A stretch of 64,000 bases of DNA. Origin: Ciona intestinalis (taxonomy: Eukaryota; Chordata; Ascidiacea; Phlebobranchia; Cionidae). The stretch's first letter is position 1; every line of letters starts with the position of its first letter. The stretch is from assembly GCF_000224145.3 (NCBI RefSeq), contig NW_004190399.2:62001-126000 (forward strand), in the 5' to 3' direction. Shown one piece after another: positions 1 to 12,000 of the stretch. The notes beneath the pieces were generated by a model, which saw nothing but the letters and a program-made list of their open reading frames with translations, searched no databases and was not told the DNA's origin. Position numbers and translations under genes: made by a program.

Positions 1-60
1 TGTAAATCCCAGGTACCATGGCTTGCCTCACTGTAGGACTTTACTTAATACAGAATAGTG
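1..60 (-). repeat. Partial copy of the 96-97 bp repeat
   Basis: The reverse-orientation core (AAATCCCAGGTACCATGG, then GCCTCACTGTAGGAC) is recognisable and is cut by the window edge. No ISWI exon could be recognised in 1-258. Confidence 0.7.
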
Positions 61-258
61 TTAACTCTTTTAGCAAACATAGTGGGGGCCTATTCGTTTT
101 AAATTTTAGTTAAATGACTTTAGTTGAAAATAAATAACAATAAATCACATTTAAAGTTATAAAATGACTGTTAAGACGACATTTAAAAATTCAAATCTAC
201 AAGAAAAGATACGACGACTGCTACATAAATAACAACCATCACACAACCAGCCACTTAC

Positions 259-2608
259 CCTTTGATCCTTGGATCCAATAAGACACACAGTCCTTATAGA
301 AGGACACCAACGTTCAAACTCATTCACCCAGTTCGATATAGTGGACTTTGGTACAATAACCATGTGGGGGCCAGGTATGCTACGGTAATGTTTCAAGTAG
401 CCAAGCAATGATATTGTTTGTAACGTCTTCCCTAAACCCTGGAAGTCGTGTTTGTGTTATTACCTATCTAAAATTATATAAATTTTGAAGGGAATTAGCA
501 GCAACACAACACACCATTGATATAAGGTGGGGGAAAGATTGTCAGTTGTAAACAGTGGCCACTGATCCAAAAAATGCCTAAAGTTTTTATGTTGCCATCG
601 GTGTTTATACTTAAAAACTTATGTTGAGCAGATGTTTCAATTTATTCACACTGTGTTGATTATCAATGCTGAAGGAGACTAGATTATAGAAGAGGTTATA
701 CGACATGTTGTTACACATACTAACCATCTCATCAGCAAGTATTCCACTAATACCATTCTCATACAAAGATATCATCCAGTTTAGACCACGGATCTGTACG
801 GATAAATTTCATTGTTATAAGTAGCATAAAGTAAACAAGGAAGTAAAGATTGTCACACAATATTTTCAAGCGATGTAGATTACAAAAGCACTGAGTGATA
901 GTAATTGTTGTTGATCACTTAGAACATTGGTTTAATTTAGTCGTTTATTGCAACATGTGAGTCTTACACCCATTAACTCCTAATGAAGCATAGAGGACAA
1001 CAAGGTGAAAACTTAAAATTGGGTCCGCCACTCTGCCTCCTCCCCCCTCTATGTTCCCTATTATGTTTGACAACTATGAGTGTAACTGCATTTTACCAAT
1101 GTTGCTCCAGGTTTAAACAACTTACATCTAAACCCTCACCTGATAATCTCTCATTTCCCCATTCTTGACATAATGTGGTGACTTCTCGAACCTCGTGATG
1201 GCTCCTTGTGACTTTCGAGCGTCCGATAATAATTCCTCGTCTTCGTCTTGCTCGGTACGACGGTGTCGGTGGCTGGGAGAGAGGATGTTATGAATAAATC
1301 TGAGCAGGGGTGTTACATATGTAGTAACCTTGTTAGCGAGCACAAGGTGTATGAAACAGAACACCCGTGTTATAACGACTGTCACTGCTCCGCCATGCGA
1401 GGATAAAAAAGTTAGATACATGGTAACTTGTAAGCAGGCACGAGGTGTATGAAACAGAACACCCGTTATAATGACTGTCGTCTGTCATGCGAGGATAAAT
1501 AAGTTACATTCCATAGTTGACTGCAGCTTCTGAACATCAGGCAATTCAGTCACCGAACATTCCACTTACTCAGCAGCAGCAGTGCTTGCCGAAGGTTCCT
1601 CCTTGGAGCAAAGTCGTGGTCTTCCTCTCATCTTAAGGGGGCTTGTGGGGGATTTGGTTTTAACGGTAGGGTTCATAAAGTGAGCGAAAATCTCGGTCTG
1701 TTTCAGCAGGAACTCAAACCTTTTGCCATGGTCTTGTTGCTGGGGAAAGTAATGTGTTGAATGTAAAGGAATTAATGGGTGGTCACCATGGACAATCATG
1801 GTCATGCAAGGTATTTCTGCTTTGGAATAGTCTGGGAACACAATCATGGTAAAGAGTAATTAATGTACCCTGGTTTTACAAAAGATAGGTACTGATAAAT
1901 AGGTGGACAATACAGAACATTGGTCTACAATATAATATGACATCTCAAGCAAAACACTCACCATTTTTTCAGCATATCCAGATTTTGGGGGAGGTGTTTT
2001 CTCTTCTTCATTCTGGATGGGAAGAAACACATTATAATACAAAGTTTTAAATTGCAATACATTCCTCTATTCTATATGGGTGAGGTCATACAGTGAGGCA
2101 CGCCATGGGACCTGGGATTTGGCCAGAGTTGGCCCATTACCCCAACATTGTATATGCACATTCTATTCTATATGGGTGAGGTCCTACAGTGAGGTACGCC
2201 ATAGGACCTGGGATTTAGACCAGAGTTGCCCATTACCCCAATATTGTATATGCACATTCTATTCTATATGGGTGAGATCCTACAGTGAGGTACGCCATAG
2301 GACCTGGGATTTATACCAAAGTTGGCCCATTACCCCAACATTGTATATGCACATTTTATTCTATATGGGTGAGGTCCTACAGTGAGGCACACCTGGGTGC
2401 TAGGAATTAGGCGAGAGTTGGCCCATTACCATGACACCGAGAAGCCAACAGTCCATTAGTAGCCACCCACCAGGTACCCACTGTATTCTCACAGTTGGCA
2501 ACTACGTAAAAACCTACCCAACTACAACCAAACAAACAAATAGAAGTAACTTACCTCGCTACCAGAGTGATTGGAGAGAGCTCCGGTGTCGGAAGCCGTG
2601 CCAGACAT
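259..2608 (-). CDS. SMARCA5: ISWI-family chromatin-remodelling ATPase (SMARCA5/SMARCA1 type), 5' part only
   Basis: ATP-dependent nucleosome-sliding motor of ISWI complexes in the nucleus. Six coding exons, high to low: 2608-2555, 2012-1962, 1739-1570, 1272-1140, 793-725, 438-259. They join in phase with GT/AG sites and give 219 residues; the rest lies left of position 1. The start is the ATG at 2608 ([14 protein letters not shown]). Residues about 50-75 match the ISWI N-terminal region ([15 protein letters not shown], then [10 protein letters not shown]). Residues about 92-105 are the acidic [15 protein letters not shown] block. The SNF2 ATPase begins at about residue 130 with MRDYQ, then [14 protein letters not shown] and GILADEM, and continues with [16 protein letters not shown]. 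The Walker A motif DEMGLGKT is therefore cut by a phase-0 intron. [17 protein letters not shown] follows. The N-terminal extension is shorter than in human SMARCA5. SMARCA1 and SMARCA5 cannot be told apart here; a single pre-duplication gene is likely in a tunicate. Confidence 0.93.
1310..1512 (-). repeat. Two copies of the ~98 bp SINE-tail repeat
   Basis: Two successive units with the marks GAGGTGTATGAAACAGAACA, CGTTATAACGACTGTC and GCGAGGATAAATAAGTTAC. They lie in the ISWI intron between the exons at 1272 and 1570. The same unit forms the large array at 55010-55855. Confidence 0.8.
2063..2430 (+). repeat. Tandem array of the 96-97 bp repeat, about 3.7 copies
   Basis: Successive CTATATGGGTGAGGTC starts lie at about 2072, 2168, 2264 and 2361, so the unit is 96-97 bp. 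The unit also contains CATGGGACCTGGGATTTAG and TTGGCCCATTACCCCAAC. The array lies in the first coding intron of the ISWI gene. Apparent reading frames through it are by-products of the repeat. Single and double copies of this family recur throughout the window. Confidence 0.9.
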
Positions 2609-2635
2609 CTTTATGCAACAGTATCTAAGTTATGT

Positions 2636-2650
2636 CTGTAAAATATGGGA
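2636..2650 (-). promoter_or_regulatory. 3' splice acceptor upstream of the ISWI start codon (5' UTR intron or trans-splice site)
   Basis: On the minus strand a pyrimidine-rich TATTTTACAG ends at 2636, 28 nt before the ATG at 2608. In tunicates such a site may accept either a 5' UTR intron or the trans-spliced leader; the sequence alone cannot decide which. Confidence 0.4.
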
Positions 2651-2655
2651 GCAAT

Positions 2656-3428
2656 TAACACAAGTTCAAAACACTTCATTGAATAACCAAAGACTGCACG
2701 TGTTACAAGTGGAAAGTGAATATACGTTAAATAATGATTACTTGTCAAATGAATATAGGGTGCGGGGGTTATTACTTATTACAGAGCGTGCATTAGTAAA
2801 ATTTAATTACAATTTTTATACATAAGGTTTGAAATAGATTTAAAATAACACAATATAATTTATAAACAAGCGACAAAATACAGAATATTGATAATTAGTT
2901 CATAGAACCAAGATTTAGAATAGATGCAAACATTCAGCATAAACAGTGGTGTTGAAGTCTTTGTTATGTTTGTGGGGTGAGGTTTAAAACAAAGGTAAAG
3001 TTAAGTTAGGGCTGGGGTTGGTTATGGAAAGGGACGTCAACTTGTTGGTTCTGAACTCTGATATTTTTGTGGGTAATGGGCTAACTTTTAAACTTCAGTT
3101 CCCTGTTGTGCCTATCTGTAGGACCTCACCTGGATAGAATATAATGACAGTATTTGCTACTGCTAATATACATAACATATAGGCAGATATAACACAAGTT
3201 AAAATACGAAACATCCACAAACATAACATGAAGTGTGACGTAACTTTAACACACCGGCAAAATCATTTTTTGCAACCAAAAAATGTTGAACGTGCTTGTG
3301 TGTAAGCCGCCAAAAGTTTAAGAATGTTATTGAATTAATAAACATGCAGTGATCTAAAACTATTAGTGTTACAAACTATTAACCCAATGCTATATATAAT
3401 ATGTAAAATACAATAATAATAATAAACT
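2656..3428. other. Spacer between the ISWI and TOM1-like genes
   Basis: No convincing gene is seen in this stretch. A degenerate copy of the 96-97 bp repeat can be traced at about 3065-3140 (GGTAATGGGCTAAC, TAGGACCTCACCTGGATAG). No clear AATAAA for the TOM1-like gene was found on the minus strand; an ATTAAA overlaps the stop codon. Confidence 0.5.
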
Positions 3429-4826
3429 TTAATTTGGTTTTGCATTTGAATTGCTGACACCAAGAGCACCAGCGTTGCCCGACAACCATTGTTCAATTTC
3501 TTGCTCTGACGAACCAAGCTGTAAGACTTCCTCTGGGGGGACTTCGTTGGGTGGGGTAAGTTGGCGCGTGCCAAACGGGTCAAACGTTGCACCGAGGTTA
3601 AGTTGTAGAAGCTCATCTGGTACCTTTGATGCCCCTGGTTGTACAGGTGGTAGAACTATTGGTGTGGCTTCGGCACTCAGGTCGATTAGGTCGTTTACTT
3701 CAGCAGGTTGGGATTCTGAGTAGCTAGGGGGAGGTTCTTGTATAGGGGGTTGGGTGGGATTGGGAAATGAATGGGAGTCGTTTGGGTAATGCGGTTTGGC
3801 ATCACTGGGGAAATGTGGTTGTGGAATACTGGCGTAAACTGGTTGCGCATCACTGCCATAAACTGGTTGCGCATCACTGGGAAATGAATGGGCATCACTG
3901 GGAAAATGTGGAGCTGGCATCACTGAAGGAGAAAAGGTTTCTTGGTTCGCTCGGAACTTTTCAAACCTTTCGTATCTCAAGAAAACATTGTTTAAATCAT
4001 CGTTGACAGCCAGTATTTCCATCGTTATTTCTTCGTTCCCAATCTGTTCCATCAGTTCTACAATTCTCTGCTGCATCGCCTTGCATGTTCTGTTCAGTTC
4101 ATGTAAAAGCTTCAGATCTGGATCGTCACAGTTCAGTGGGTTGAGGTGCGTCAACATATCGGAAAACACGCGCACATTACCCAGCACGACTCCAAGATCT
4201 TTCCTTACTTTAGCTATCTGTTGTGGACTAGGATTGATGACACCACCAGTATAATAAGGTACCGACCCTGCAGTAGCTAATGGCTGGTTCCTAACATGGT
4301 GTTTATGTTTTTCTTGCTTTGTGTCAGATTTTGAGCCTGGATTTTGAAACCCTGAAGCTTTAATATCAGGGAAAGTGATTCCTTTCTCTTGTAGCTCCAT
4401 ATACACTTGTTTAAGCCCACTATGGGAAGCTCTGGTGTCTTCTGCCAATGTTTTTATCATCCCCAACACTCGATCCTGCAAAGCTTGGGACGGATTATTC
4501 TTCGGTTGAATAATTTTCATTAAAACATCGCTACAAAACTCTTTAGTAATGACAGCATTGTAAAACAACTCCCCACAATTTTTAATGCAGGCTTCAACAA
4601 CTGACAAAATTAGCGATGCCTGTTTTGGACTTTTGTGACCCGCGCTTCTTTTCTTGATTGCTTTCACTGCATCTTTAGTACCATCACCATATGCGTTTAT
4701 GGTGTCACAAAGCTCCATTATTACGCTCCAATCCTCACTTTCCAGGTTCGAGCTGGTTGCTCGTTCAACCAAATGACCGGCAGGGGAACCATAAGCATTA
4801 CTAAACATAGATTGAACTCTTTCCAT
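3429..4826 (-). CDS. TOM1: TOM1-family VHS-GAT endosomal sorting adaptor, intronless
   Basis: A single uninterrupted 465-codon frame; human TOM1 is 492 aa. The VHS domain spans about residues 12-150 (VERATSSNLESEDWSVIMEL, LCDTINAYGDGTKDAVKAI). The GAT domain spans about 202-292 (KVRKDLGVVLGNVRVFSDML), which in this family binds ubiquitin and TOLLIP. A Pro/Ser/Asp-rich spacer follows with repeated FPSDA/VYGSDA units (about 305-350), a PPSY motif at about 366-369 (PPxY class, WW-domain ligand), a clathrin-box-like LIDLS at about 380-384, LLQLNL at 406-411 and DPFG at 416-419. The family works at early endosomes, linking ubiquitinated cargo to clathrin and myosin VI. TOM1 and TOM1L2 cannot be told apart. 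The lack of introns is unusual beside 22- and 34-exon neighbours. A C-terminal repeat stretch could vary between individuals. Confidence 0.93.
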   Translation of the reverse strand: MERVQSMFSNAYGSPAGHLVERATSSNLESEDWSVIMELCDTINAYGDGTKDAVKAIKKRSAGHKSPKQASLILSVVEACIKNCGELFYNAVITKEFCSDVLMKIIQPKNNPSQALQDRVLGMIKTLAEDTRASHSGLKQVYMELQEKGITFPDIKASGFQNPGSKSDTKQEKHKHHVRNQPLATAGSVPYYTGGVINPSPQQIAKVRKDLGVVLGNVRVFSDMLTHLNPLNCDDPDLKLLHELNRTCKAMQQRIVELMEQIGNEEITMEILAVNDDLNNVFLRYERFEKFRANQETFSPSVMPAPHFPSDAHSFPSDAQPVYGSDAQPVYASIPQPHFPSDAKPHYPNDSHSFPNPTQPPIQEPPPSYSESQPAEVNDLIDLSAEATPIVLPPVQPGASKVPDELLQLNLGATFDPFGTRQLTPPNEVPPEEVLQLGSSEQEIEQWLSGNAGALGVSNSNAKPN

Positions 4827-4859
4827 TTTGAACTTTTAATATTGTTTTAGCTTTACAAC

Positions 4860-4866
4860 TTATATA
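4860..4866 (-). promoter_or_regulatory. TATA-like element before the TOM1-like gene
   Basis: The minus strand reads GGTATATAAG, with TATATAA at 4866-4860, 34 nt before the ATG at 4826. If used, the 5' UTR would be only a few nucleotides long, so this is tentative. Confidence 0.25.
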
Positions 4867-5914
4867 CCATGCTCTACATTAAAGCAAAACCTGTAAAACA
4901 TAGTCACATTTTAATATAAAGCAGTTAAATTAGCTACCAACATTATCTAAGCTGTAAGGTTAAAGTTCTGTGAGATCTAAGGCCAAAGTTGGGTAAGATC
5001 CAATAGTTAGCAACGTCTATAACTACGTAAATATCCTGAGGGTAAAATATTCAACTAAACATAAAATACTATAACTGTATAATAGTAATCTTTGGTACAA
5101 AAAAAGACGTTTTTAAATATGTGCAGCATATTATAAACTGATAGAAAGATCTGGTTTGTATGTTTTAATACGACTACATAAGTTATTAAACTGAATTTGT
5201 ACACCGCCACTGGTATAGAAAAGAAATTACCTCAAGTTTAGCAGCCACGCTTTTTGACACTTTTCTGAAGTTTTACCTGTAGTGTGTTTTAACGACTGTC
5301 ATTTTGTTGCTAATTCCTTCTATTCATTGGTTTATTTTCCGCTATCGTATTTGAAGATATAAATACAAAATATATGTTTATTTATATAAACTAATCACAT
5401 GTCTAAAAATCCACCTGTCAATCAAGCGCCCAAGCGGAATCGCGAATAAGTCCCGCCAATTGAAAATAGAGATCGTAAATAACTATTTCGGGGAGCATAC
5501 TGCACACACGGGCAGTCGGTATTAGGACTAATATACCAATACACACTCATGTTATGTTATATCACTTGACCATCAGACGGAGGTGATCGAATATACCATG
5601 AGTTTAACATTATTTTACGTTGTGGCAGTTAATGCACACACATCTGTGTGCGGTGAAGTCCCATCAAACTTATTCTTCTTTTGTTGAAACATTGAAGAAA
5701 TGAGTTAGGATTTTCGACATCATAAACTACTGTTCTTAGTTGTCTAAAGAATTGTAGACGAACTTGCATCAGTTTTGTGATTTTTTTTGTCCATTTTACA
5801 CGTTTTTTTCGGACATTTGTCGCAAACGTTTTGATTTTGTCCCGTAGGAGACTTGTGTTTACGCAGAACAATGACGTCAATAAAGAATAATTTTCAAGTT
5901 AAACCTCATCACCA
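4867..5914. other. Spacer between the SND1 3' end and the TOM1-like gene
   Basis: No gene is supported here. The open frame at 5629-5880 on the minus strand has no recognisable domain and lies beyond the predicted SND1 poly(A) signal. Nothing else stands out. Confidence 0.5.
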
Positions 5915-5920
5915 TTTATT
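5915..5920 (-). terminator. SND1 poly(A) signal
   Basis: AATAAA on the minus strand (TTTATT on plus) about 146 nt after the SND1 stop codon at 6066. The position is plausible for a short 3' UTR. Confidence 0.55.
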
Positions 5921-6065
5921 TGATTAATCGGTCACAATTATCACATTAAACTACGAAATATATATCCGCACATTTAGGATTGCAAAGCGGACGGTTTGAA
6001 CTGCTGTAGAACACGAGACGTCACCAATATGCACAATTTAAACATCCACTTGTTAGAAGTCTTAT

Positions 6066-9000
6066 CTACTTCTTCGAATACCCGAACTCGGACGCGTCGT
6101 CTTCGGATATATCTCCATAACGCCAAAGGTTCAACTGAAAATGTTATTACAACATAATTTGCAAAATAGAACATTAGATTTTGATTCAGAATATTTTTGG
6201 GAGTTTAATTATAATTAGTTAGGTCAAGCAGGCAGCCTTTCTTTAAACTTCTGTGCCCCATTAAAACCTCACCCTTATAGAATGAAACTTCTATTTTTGA
6301 GTGTCTATAAACTGCTTCAGTCGGGTCTAGATAATATCACCCTGGGTGTTGGGGTTAAAAGGTCATCCCTGGCCGAAATGCTATCCTCCAAGTAGAACCT
6401 CACCCATATAAAACAAATGAAAACATACGTGTTGTTTCTTTGCATTATTCTGTTCAGCGTAGAACTCGCTCATCATCTTTTGGAGTCTTTTCTCCCCACG
6501 TTTGGCTACAGTACAGAAACCATCTCCGATCAACGCCTTGCCCACATTTAAGGTTTCGTCCTGTAATATATTGTGTTGTAGTTACATATATAGTAGGGTG
6601 GGGGAGATGGGACACTTTTAACACATAATATACAAATGCCCGGACTGTGTTTTAAATAATTAACAGCGTTCTGTGGGAGTTGTGGGGGTAGGGTTTAATA
6701 ATTCGTTGAATGTTCTTTGTTTACCACCGAATGGGACGAGAAAAAAGAATGAATGAACCAATTTTCCCCCACCCTACTGTATAATGGGCCGAGTCTATCC
6801 TATATTGCAGTAACACAGCCATATATAAAGCAGTTGGTGCTGGTATGACCGTATAGATATAACAAGCCCATGTGAAATCATACGGTCTTGTTCAAATCCC
6901 CACATAGTTACCCAACGTACTTGGTTAAGTAAAGTTACGAAGTCGACGCCATCTTTGTACTCAACGTTGACTTTGAACTGAACGTTCCCAACCATACCAC
7001 ACAAAGCACGGAAGGCGTCGGCAAGCGAATCCGGCTGGAATAAAGTAGTTTGTAAGATTAAGCTTAAGTGTTGCTGTGCATGAAGTATAACGGTGTGCCA
7101 TGCTGTAAGCACAAATGTGACGCGAGTATTTAATTAATTACTAATTAGGAATCAATATATTACGTCATCGGCAAATTACGTCATCGGTATATTACGTCAT
7201 ACCAACTTACATCCTCTGGCGGGTTGACAAGAGCAAGAGAATACTCGTGAGCTTGAGGGAGTAAAGCACCCGTGTTGTACTCGCCGGGGAGGGAAGCCAC
7301 TCGGTTGGAAGGGATGATCTCTTTCTATAGGGAGTAAAGGAAAGCATTTTAACGCACCATTAAACGACAGTCGTTATAACACGGGTGTTCTCTTGTATAC
7401 ACTTCGTGCCCGCTTACAAGTTACCGAGCATGTGAACACAGTCGTTATAAAATGCTACTCACGTTGCCAAAATCAATATAATGAACGTGAAGTTTATCTT
7501 TTTCCACTTTTTCCACCCTAGCTCTGTACCACATGTCATCCTCAGTGAAACGGGCCACACAGAACTCCCCTCTTCGTGGTTGATGGCTTCCCGGTAATGG
7601 GGGGTCGGCTATCAGGCAACCGCGCATCTTGTCAATATTGTAAGATTAAGATAGATATAGTAGGTTGGGGGATGCTTACTGTTTTCATTCTCTTTTATCG
7701 CCCCATGTGGTAGTAAACGTAAGTATTATATGAATGTTTACAGAATTATATACGTTAGTGGATACGTCATTACGACTCCGTCATCGTATCTAACCTACGT
7801 CATCATACCTACGTCATCATACTTATGTCATCATACCTACGTAATACGTACGTTACACCTAAAGTAAACTTGTGCCAAACACCTAATAAACCAACAAAGC
7901 TTTTAGTCTTAGGTGAGGTTATTCGGTAATTTAAACAAAGTGGTTTGTAGTGAACTTTTGAACTTTATAATTAAACGGATAGTTCACCTTCTCCATAAGT
8001 GTGTCCAGCTTCGAACCAGCGTCGCTAAACTGACAGAACAAATGTAGTTGTGGGGTGACCTCTGTCACATACACACTTCTGTAGTTCGTCTTGCGTTCTG
8101 TGGGTTCTTCTGTCTTGACCTGAGCCACCGGTTCAACGTAGCCTGACCATATCTGGTGATCATATAGCAGGTTGGGGTAAGATGGAACAGCAGGTTGGGG
8201 TAAGATGGCAGCACAGCAGGTTGGAATAAGATGGCAGCACAGCAGGTTGAGGTAAGATGGGACCGCAAGTTGGGGTAAGGTGGTACAATAGGTTGGGGTA
8301 AGATGGTACAATAGGTTGGGGTAAGATGGTACAATAGGTTGGGGTAAGATGGTACAGTAGGTTGGGGTAAGATGGGACCGCACGTTGAGGTAAGATGGTA
8401 CAGTAGGTTGGGGTAAGGTGGCACAATAGGTTGGGGTAAGGTGGCACAATAGGTTGGGGTAAGATGGTACAGTAGGTTGGGGTAAGATGGTACAGTAGGT
8501 TGGGGTAAGATGGTACAGTAGGTTGGGGTAAGATGGGACCGCAGGTTGGGGTAAAGTGGTACAGTTTGTTGGGGTGAGATGGTACAGTAGGTTGGGGTAA
8601 GATGGGACCGTAGATTGGGGTAAGATGGCACAGTAGGTTGAGGTAAGATGGTACAGTAGGTTCTTATTCACTTTTATCGCTCCGTTTGGTTTTAAAAAAT
8701 AAATATTTACAACAATAAATTACGTTTATTTTCTGCGTCTTCGCTTTTTCTTCAGCAGCTTGAAGGGACCTGTAAAAGTTGCTCCTCTCTGCAGTGAAGT
8801 GAATCTTTGACAGCCCGTTCTCCAGCAGTAGTTGTGACATATTGACGCCTTCAACAAACAACCAGCCGATGAAGTTGCCAGCTCTGTCTATTGTTTCAAC
8901 TTCCACCGATACCTGGAGGAAAACTTTGGTTTAATTTAAAACGTCCAATGTAAAAGACATATCGTATATATGCTTAACCCTAAAGAAGAATATACAAAAA

Positions 9001-12000
9001 TTAGCAAAAAAAATGCGACTTTAAGTTTAGCAATAAAATTAATATAAATGGAATATTATGCTTAAAACCAGTCAAGGTTTTGGCGTCTTGGCGTGAGTCA
9101 TCGTCCATATAGAGAAATAAAACACTTTTTGTGATTTTAAAAGGCTGGTGTTTCTTCTGTCTTGTCCAGGGACAGATATGATCTCTTTCAGTATTATATG
9201 TATTATATCACAGGCGTGGTATTATAGTTATTTGGGGTAAGATGGATTCCATGACCACCTAATGTCCCATATTTCCTGATCATGTTTTAAACAATTATCA
9301 AAAATCACAATCGTCAAACATTTGCATAAAATATGTTAAAAGCATAAACATGTTGAGTGTATTCATATCCAGACAGCTGGATATAATAACTAGAGTTGCG
9401 TGAGATACGGGGTACGGGAGTTACAGTTCGTTGTGCGACGGTTCATGAAATATGCATAAGCTGCTAGAGCAGTCGTTTAAATTGGGCTTTAATCTTCAAT
9501 TACTGAAGCTCCATGCTTGGTTTCAAACGCAATATGAAACATATGGGACGTTTGGGTGGGAAATATGAAGGTTCGTATGCTAGTATATCAGGTGAATATA
9601 AATATCCTTAAAACACAATATTTGAGGGATTAGAAATCGCTTAAAGCATCGCTTTAAAGGCTGGACTTTAAATGCGGATTACACATGTTTTACCCATGAG
9701 ATTAAATTCCTCTTAACATTAAGATTATGGGAGTGAGGGGTAAAGGGTGTTGTTCGAATATTCGACGCACTTTAAGAAAAATAGCAATCGATCGTTAGAT
9801 GTAGAAAATCCATAAGCAATTAAAATGAAGAGACATGCCACATCTCATGCGCCTATGGGCGTACTATAACGGCTTATCTATGGCGGGCTTTGATCAGAGG
9901 CGTATTTTTAATTTAGAACCATCATTGTACAAGCTTGCCGCCCGGGAATTCAACGAAAGAGTTTTGTAAACGCGTGCAAGTGCCAAAGTAGATTAACGTC
10001 AACATCGCACAGGTTTAACAAGAACACACTTACATGTTGTTAAACTCAAATTAACAAACCATAAGGGAATTAAAACGCTTCGATTTTTTGCCGCGCACGC
10101 AATTTCTTTGAGAAAAAGAAATATTAAAATAGGAAAACACGATTGAAGTTATTAACAAAATAATTAATAGTGTGGCACCGTGGGGTAAGATGGACAACGT
10201 ATATTACAAACTTATATACATGTTTGTAGCTATAGAGAAGTCTATATACGCTTAGTAGTATATTATGTTGGACGAGTATTATAAATTGGTATATTTAATG
10301 ATTATAACAATGTATATGGGTAAGATGGGTATCGTTAACGGGTGGGGTAAGATGGGTATCGTTAACGCATAACAACCAATATTTCCTAATCGTGTTTAAA
10401 CGCTGCTTTGGCGAACCAAAACTACATTTCACAAACTTTTCGCAGGTATAAAGGTGATTTCACTTTTACAATAACTGTCAAAATGATTAGTTGACCACTG
10501 TAGTAGACGACCCAACCAAATGGAGACCCTGGATATAAAATGCAGTGTTATAGGCGTTCTTGTTTCGTGATTTAATACAACTCTGGGCATAGATTATGAT
10601 TTCATGGGCGGGCATGGGTGCGATGTTAACTTGAATCGAAACAACGATTTCTGATTAAAATAAGTTGCTTAAAATATCTAAAACTGTTTTTAACTTGTAC
10701 GCGGTTTCTGGTGCATTTATGTGAATATATAAAGTAATGCACTTTTAGGTAATAGACCAAATGCCGTGGATTCGGTAAAAGAATAATAAACAAATTATAA
10801 TTAATTTGATGTCATTGTTATAATCATAGTTATAAATACATAGCTAAATGCACACGCAATTCATTGCAACCACAAACTCAAAACAACAGCCTTATCTCAC
10901 TATAGTCTATGCGTAAGTTACCACCCTTAAAAAAATTACTTTCACTCAATCGTTCAATCTAACCGTTTGTTGTGTACAAACATCGTGTAATTAGAAGTTG
11001 GAAACCAAGCAGTTGGAAAACGCTCGATGGGAATCTGATTCAAATAACGTTGTTTTCGCCGATCGATGTTGTAACCAAACTTTGAATTTCCAAACTCCAA
11101 GACTTCGTGCGAGCGTGGGTATGGATTTTTGAGATGACTGCCTCGTTTGGTTAAGCATAGGGTGCTGGGTTGGCAAGCGTTTAGAATGAGCAGAGTTACC
11201 TACACAGTTTTGTTGACAGGTTGGGTTTATTAGTTGATATTTATCGTGTAAAACTAAGTGTTATTTGATCGTCGGCTGCCTTCCGATTTCAGTTCTGAGT
11301 GTGCTGGTTTGATAAAATGTGAAAATGTATGAATAGCTGGGTTAAAAAGGTACTGTTGCCGGTTGGGCGGTATATGTACTTTGTAAAAAGATTAACTATA
11401 ACACGTGTATATTGGTTTATCCATAAGCTTGTTATAACGACCGACGTTTTACCTTTACTTCCCGTTTATTCGTTGCTGAATATTAATCTTAGCCATGCTA
11501 GTGTAATGGAGGTTAAAGGAAATATTGGTTATTTTGTATAAATTATGTTGCCCAGCGACCCGGAAAATTTTAAATTAACTTTAAACAAGAGAGTTCGCCC
11601 AACGATATTAGAGCGGAATAAACTTAACACCGATACCATGGTTTAACGCAGGTTACATGAAAAAGATGATTGCTTAGGCAGGGTTTATGAATAGTTACTT
11701 AACGCCAACGTAGTTAACGCATACGTCTACCTCACTAGCTACAGGGGGATGATTTTTTTGTATTTGTGTTCTATTTTATTCGGATATGTAAATGCCGTGT
11801 TTTACAGTAAAGCGAGCTACCATCAATCAGTTTCTTACCAACGACTGTGTTTGTATTATTTAGCCGGAAGATAAAAACTTTTTAACAACTTGTTATAAAG
11901 CCACTGTTTAAGATTAGACTCCAAAGATTTGTTGATTTCGTTGCGAATTATTTACCCGTATTCCAACGACTCTAAACGAGCGTTTTAATTGTTTAAAACA

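Noticed and set aside
2080..2385. 101-codon plus-strand frame with [12 protein letters not shown] repeats
   Set aside because: It is the 96-97 bp repeat read in frame; the same peptide appears at 16471, 30895 and 60675 in other arrays.
5629..5880. 83-codon minus-strand frame downstream of SND1
   Set aside because: No domain, no splice context, and it lies beyond the likely poly(A) signal.
8160..8660. CRISPR-like direct repeats
   Set aside because: Units are contiguous with no unique spacers, in a eukaryotic intron; it is a minisatellite.
7931..8671. Three long overlapping minus-strand frames (up to 246 codons) with repeated [12 protein letters not shown] peptides
   Set aside because: They are translations of the 23-bp minisatellite in all frames; only the 7988-8152 part is a real SND1 exon.
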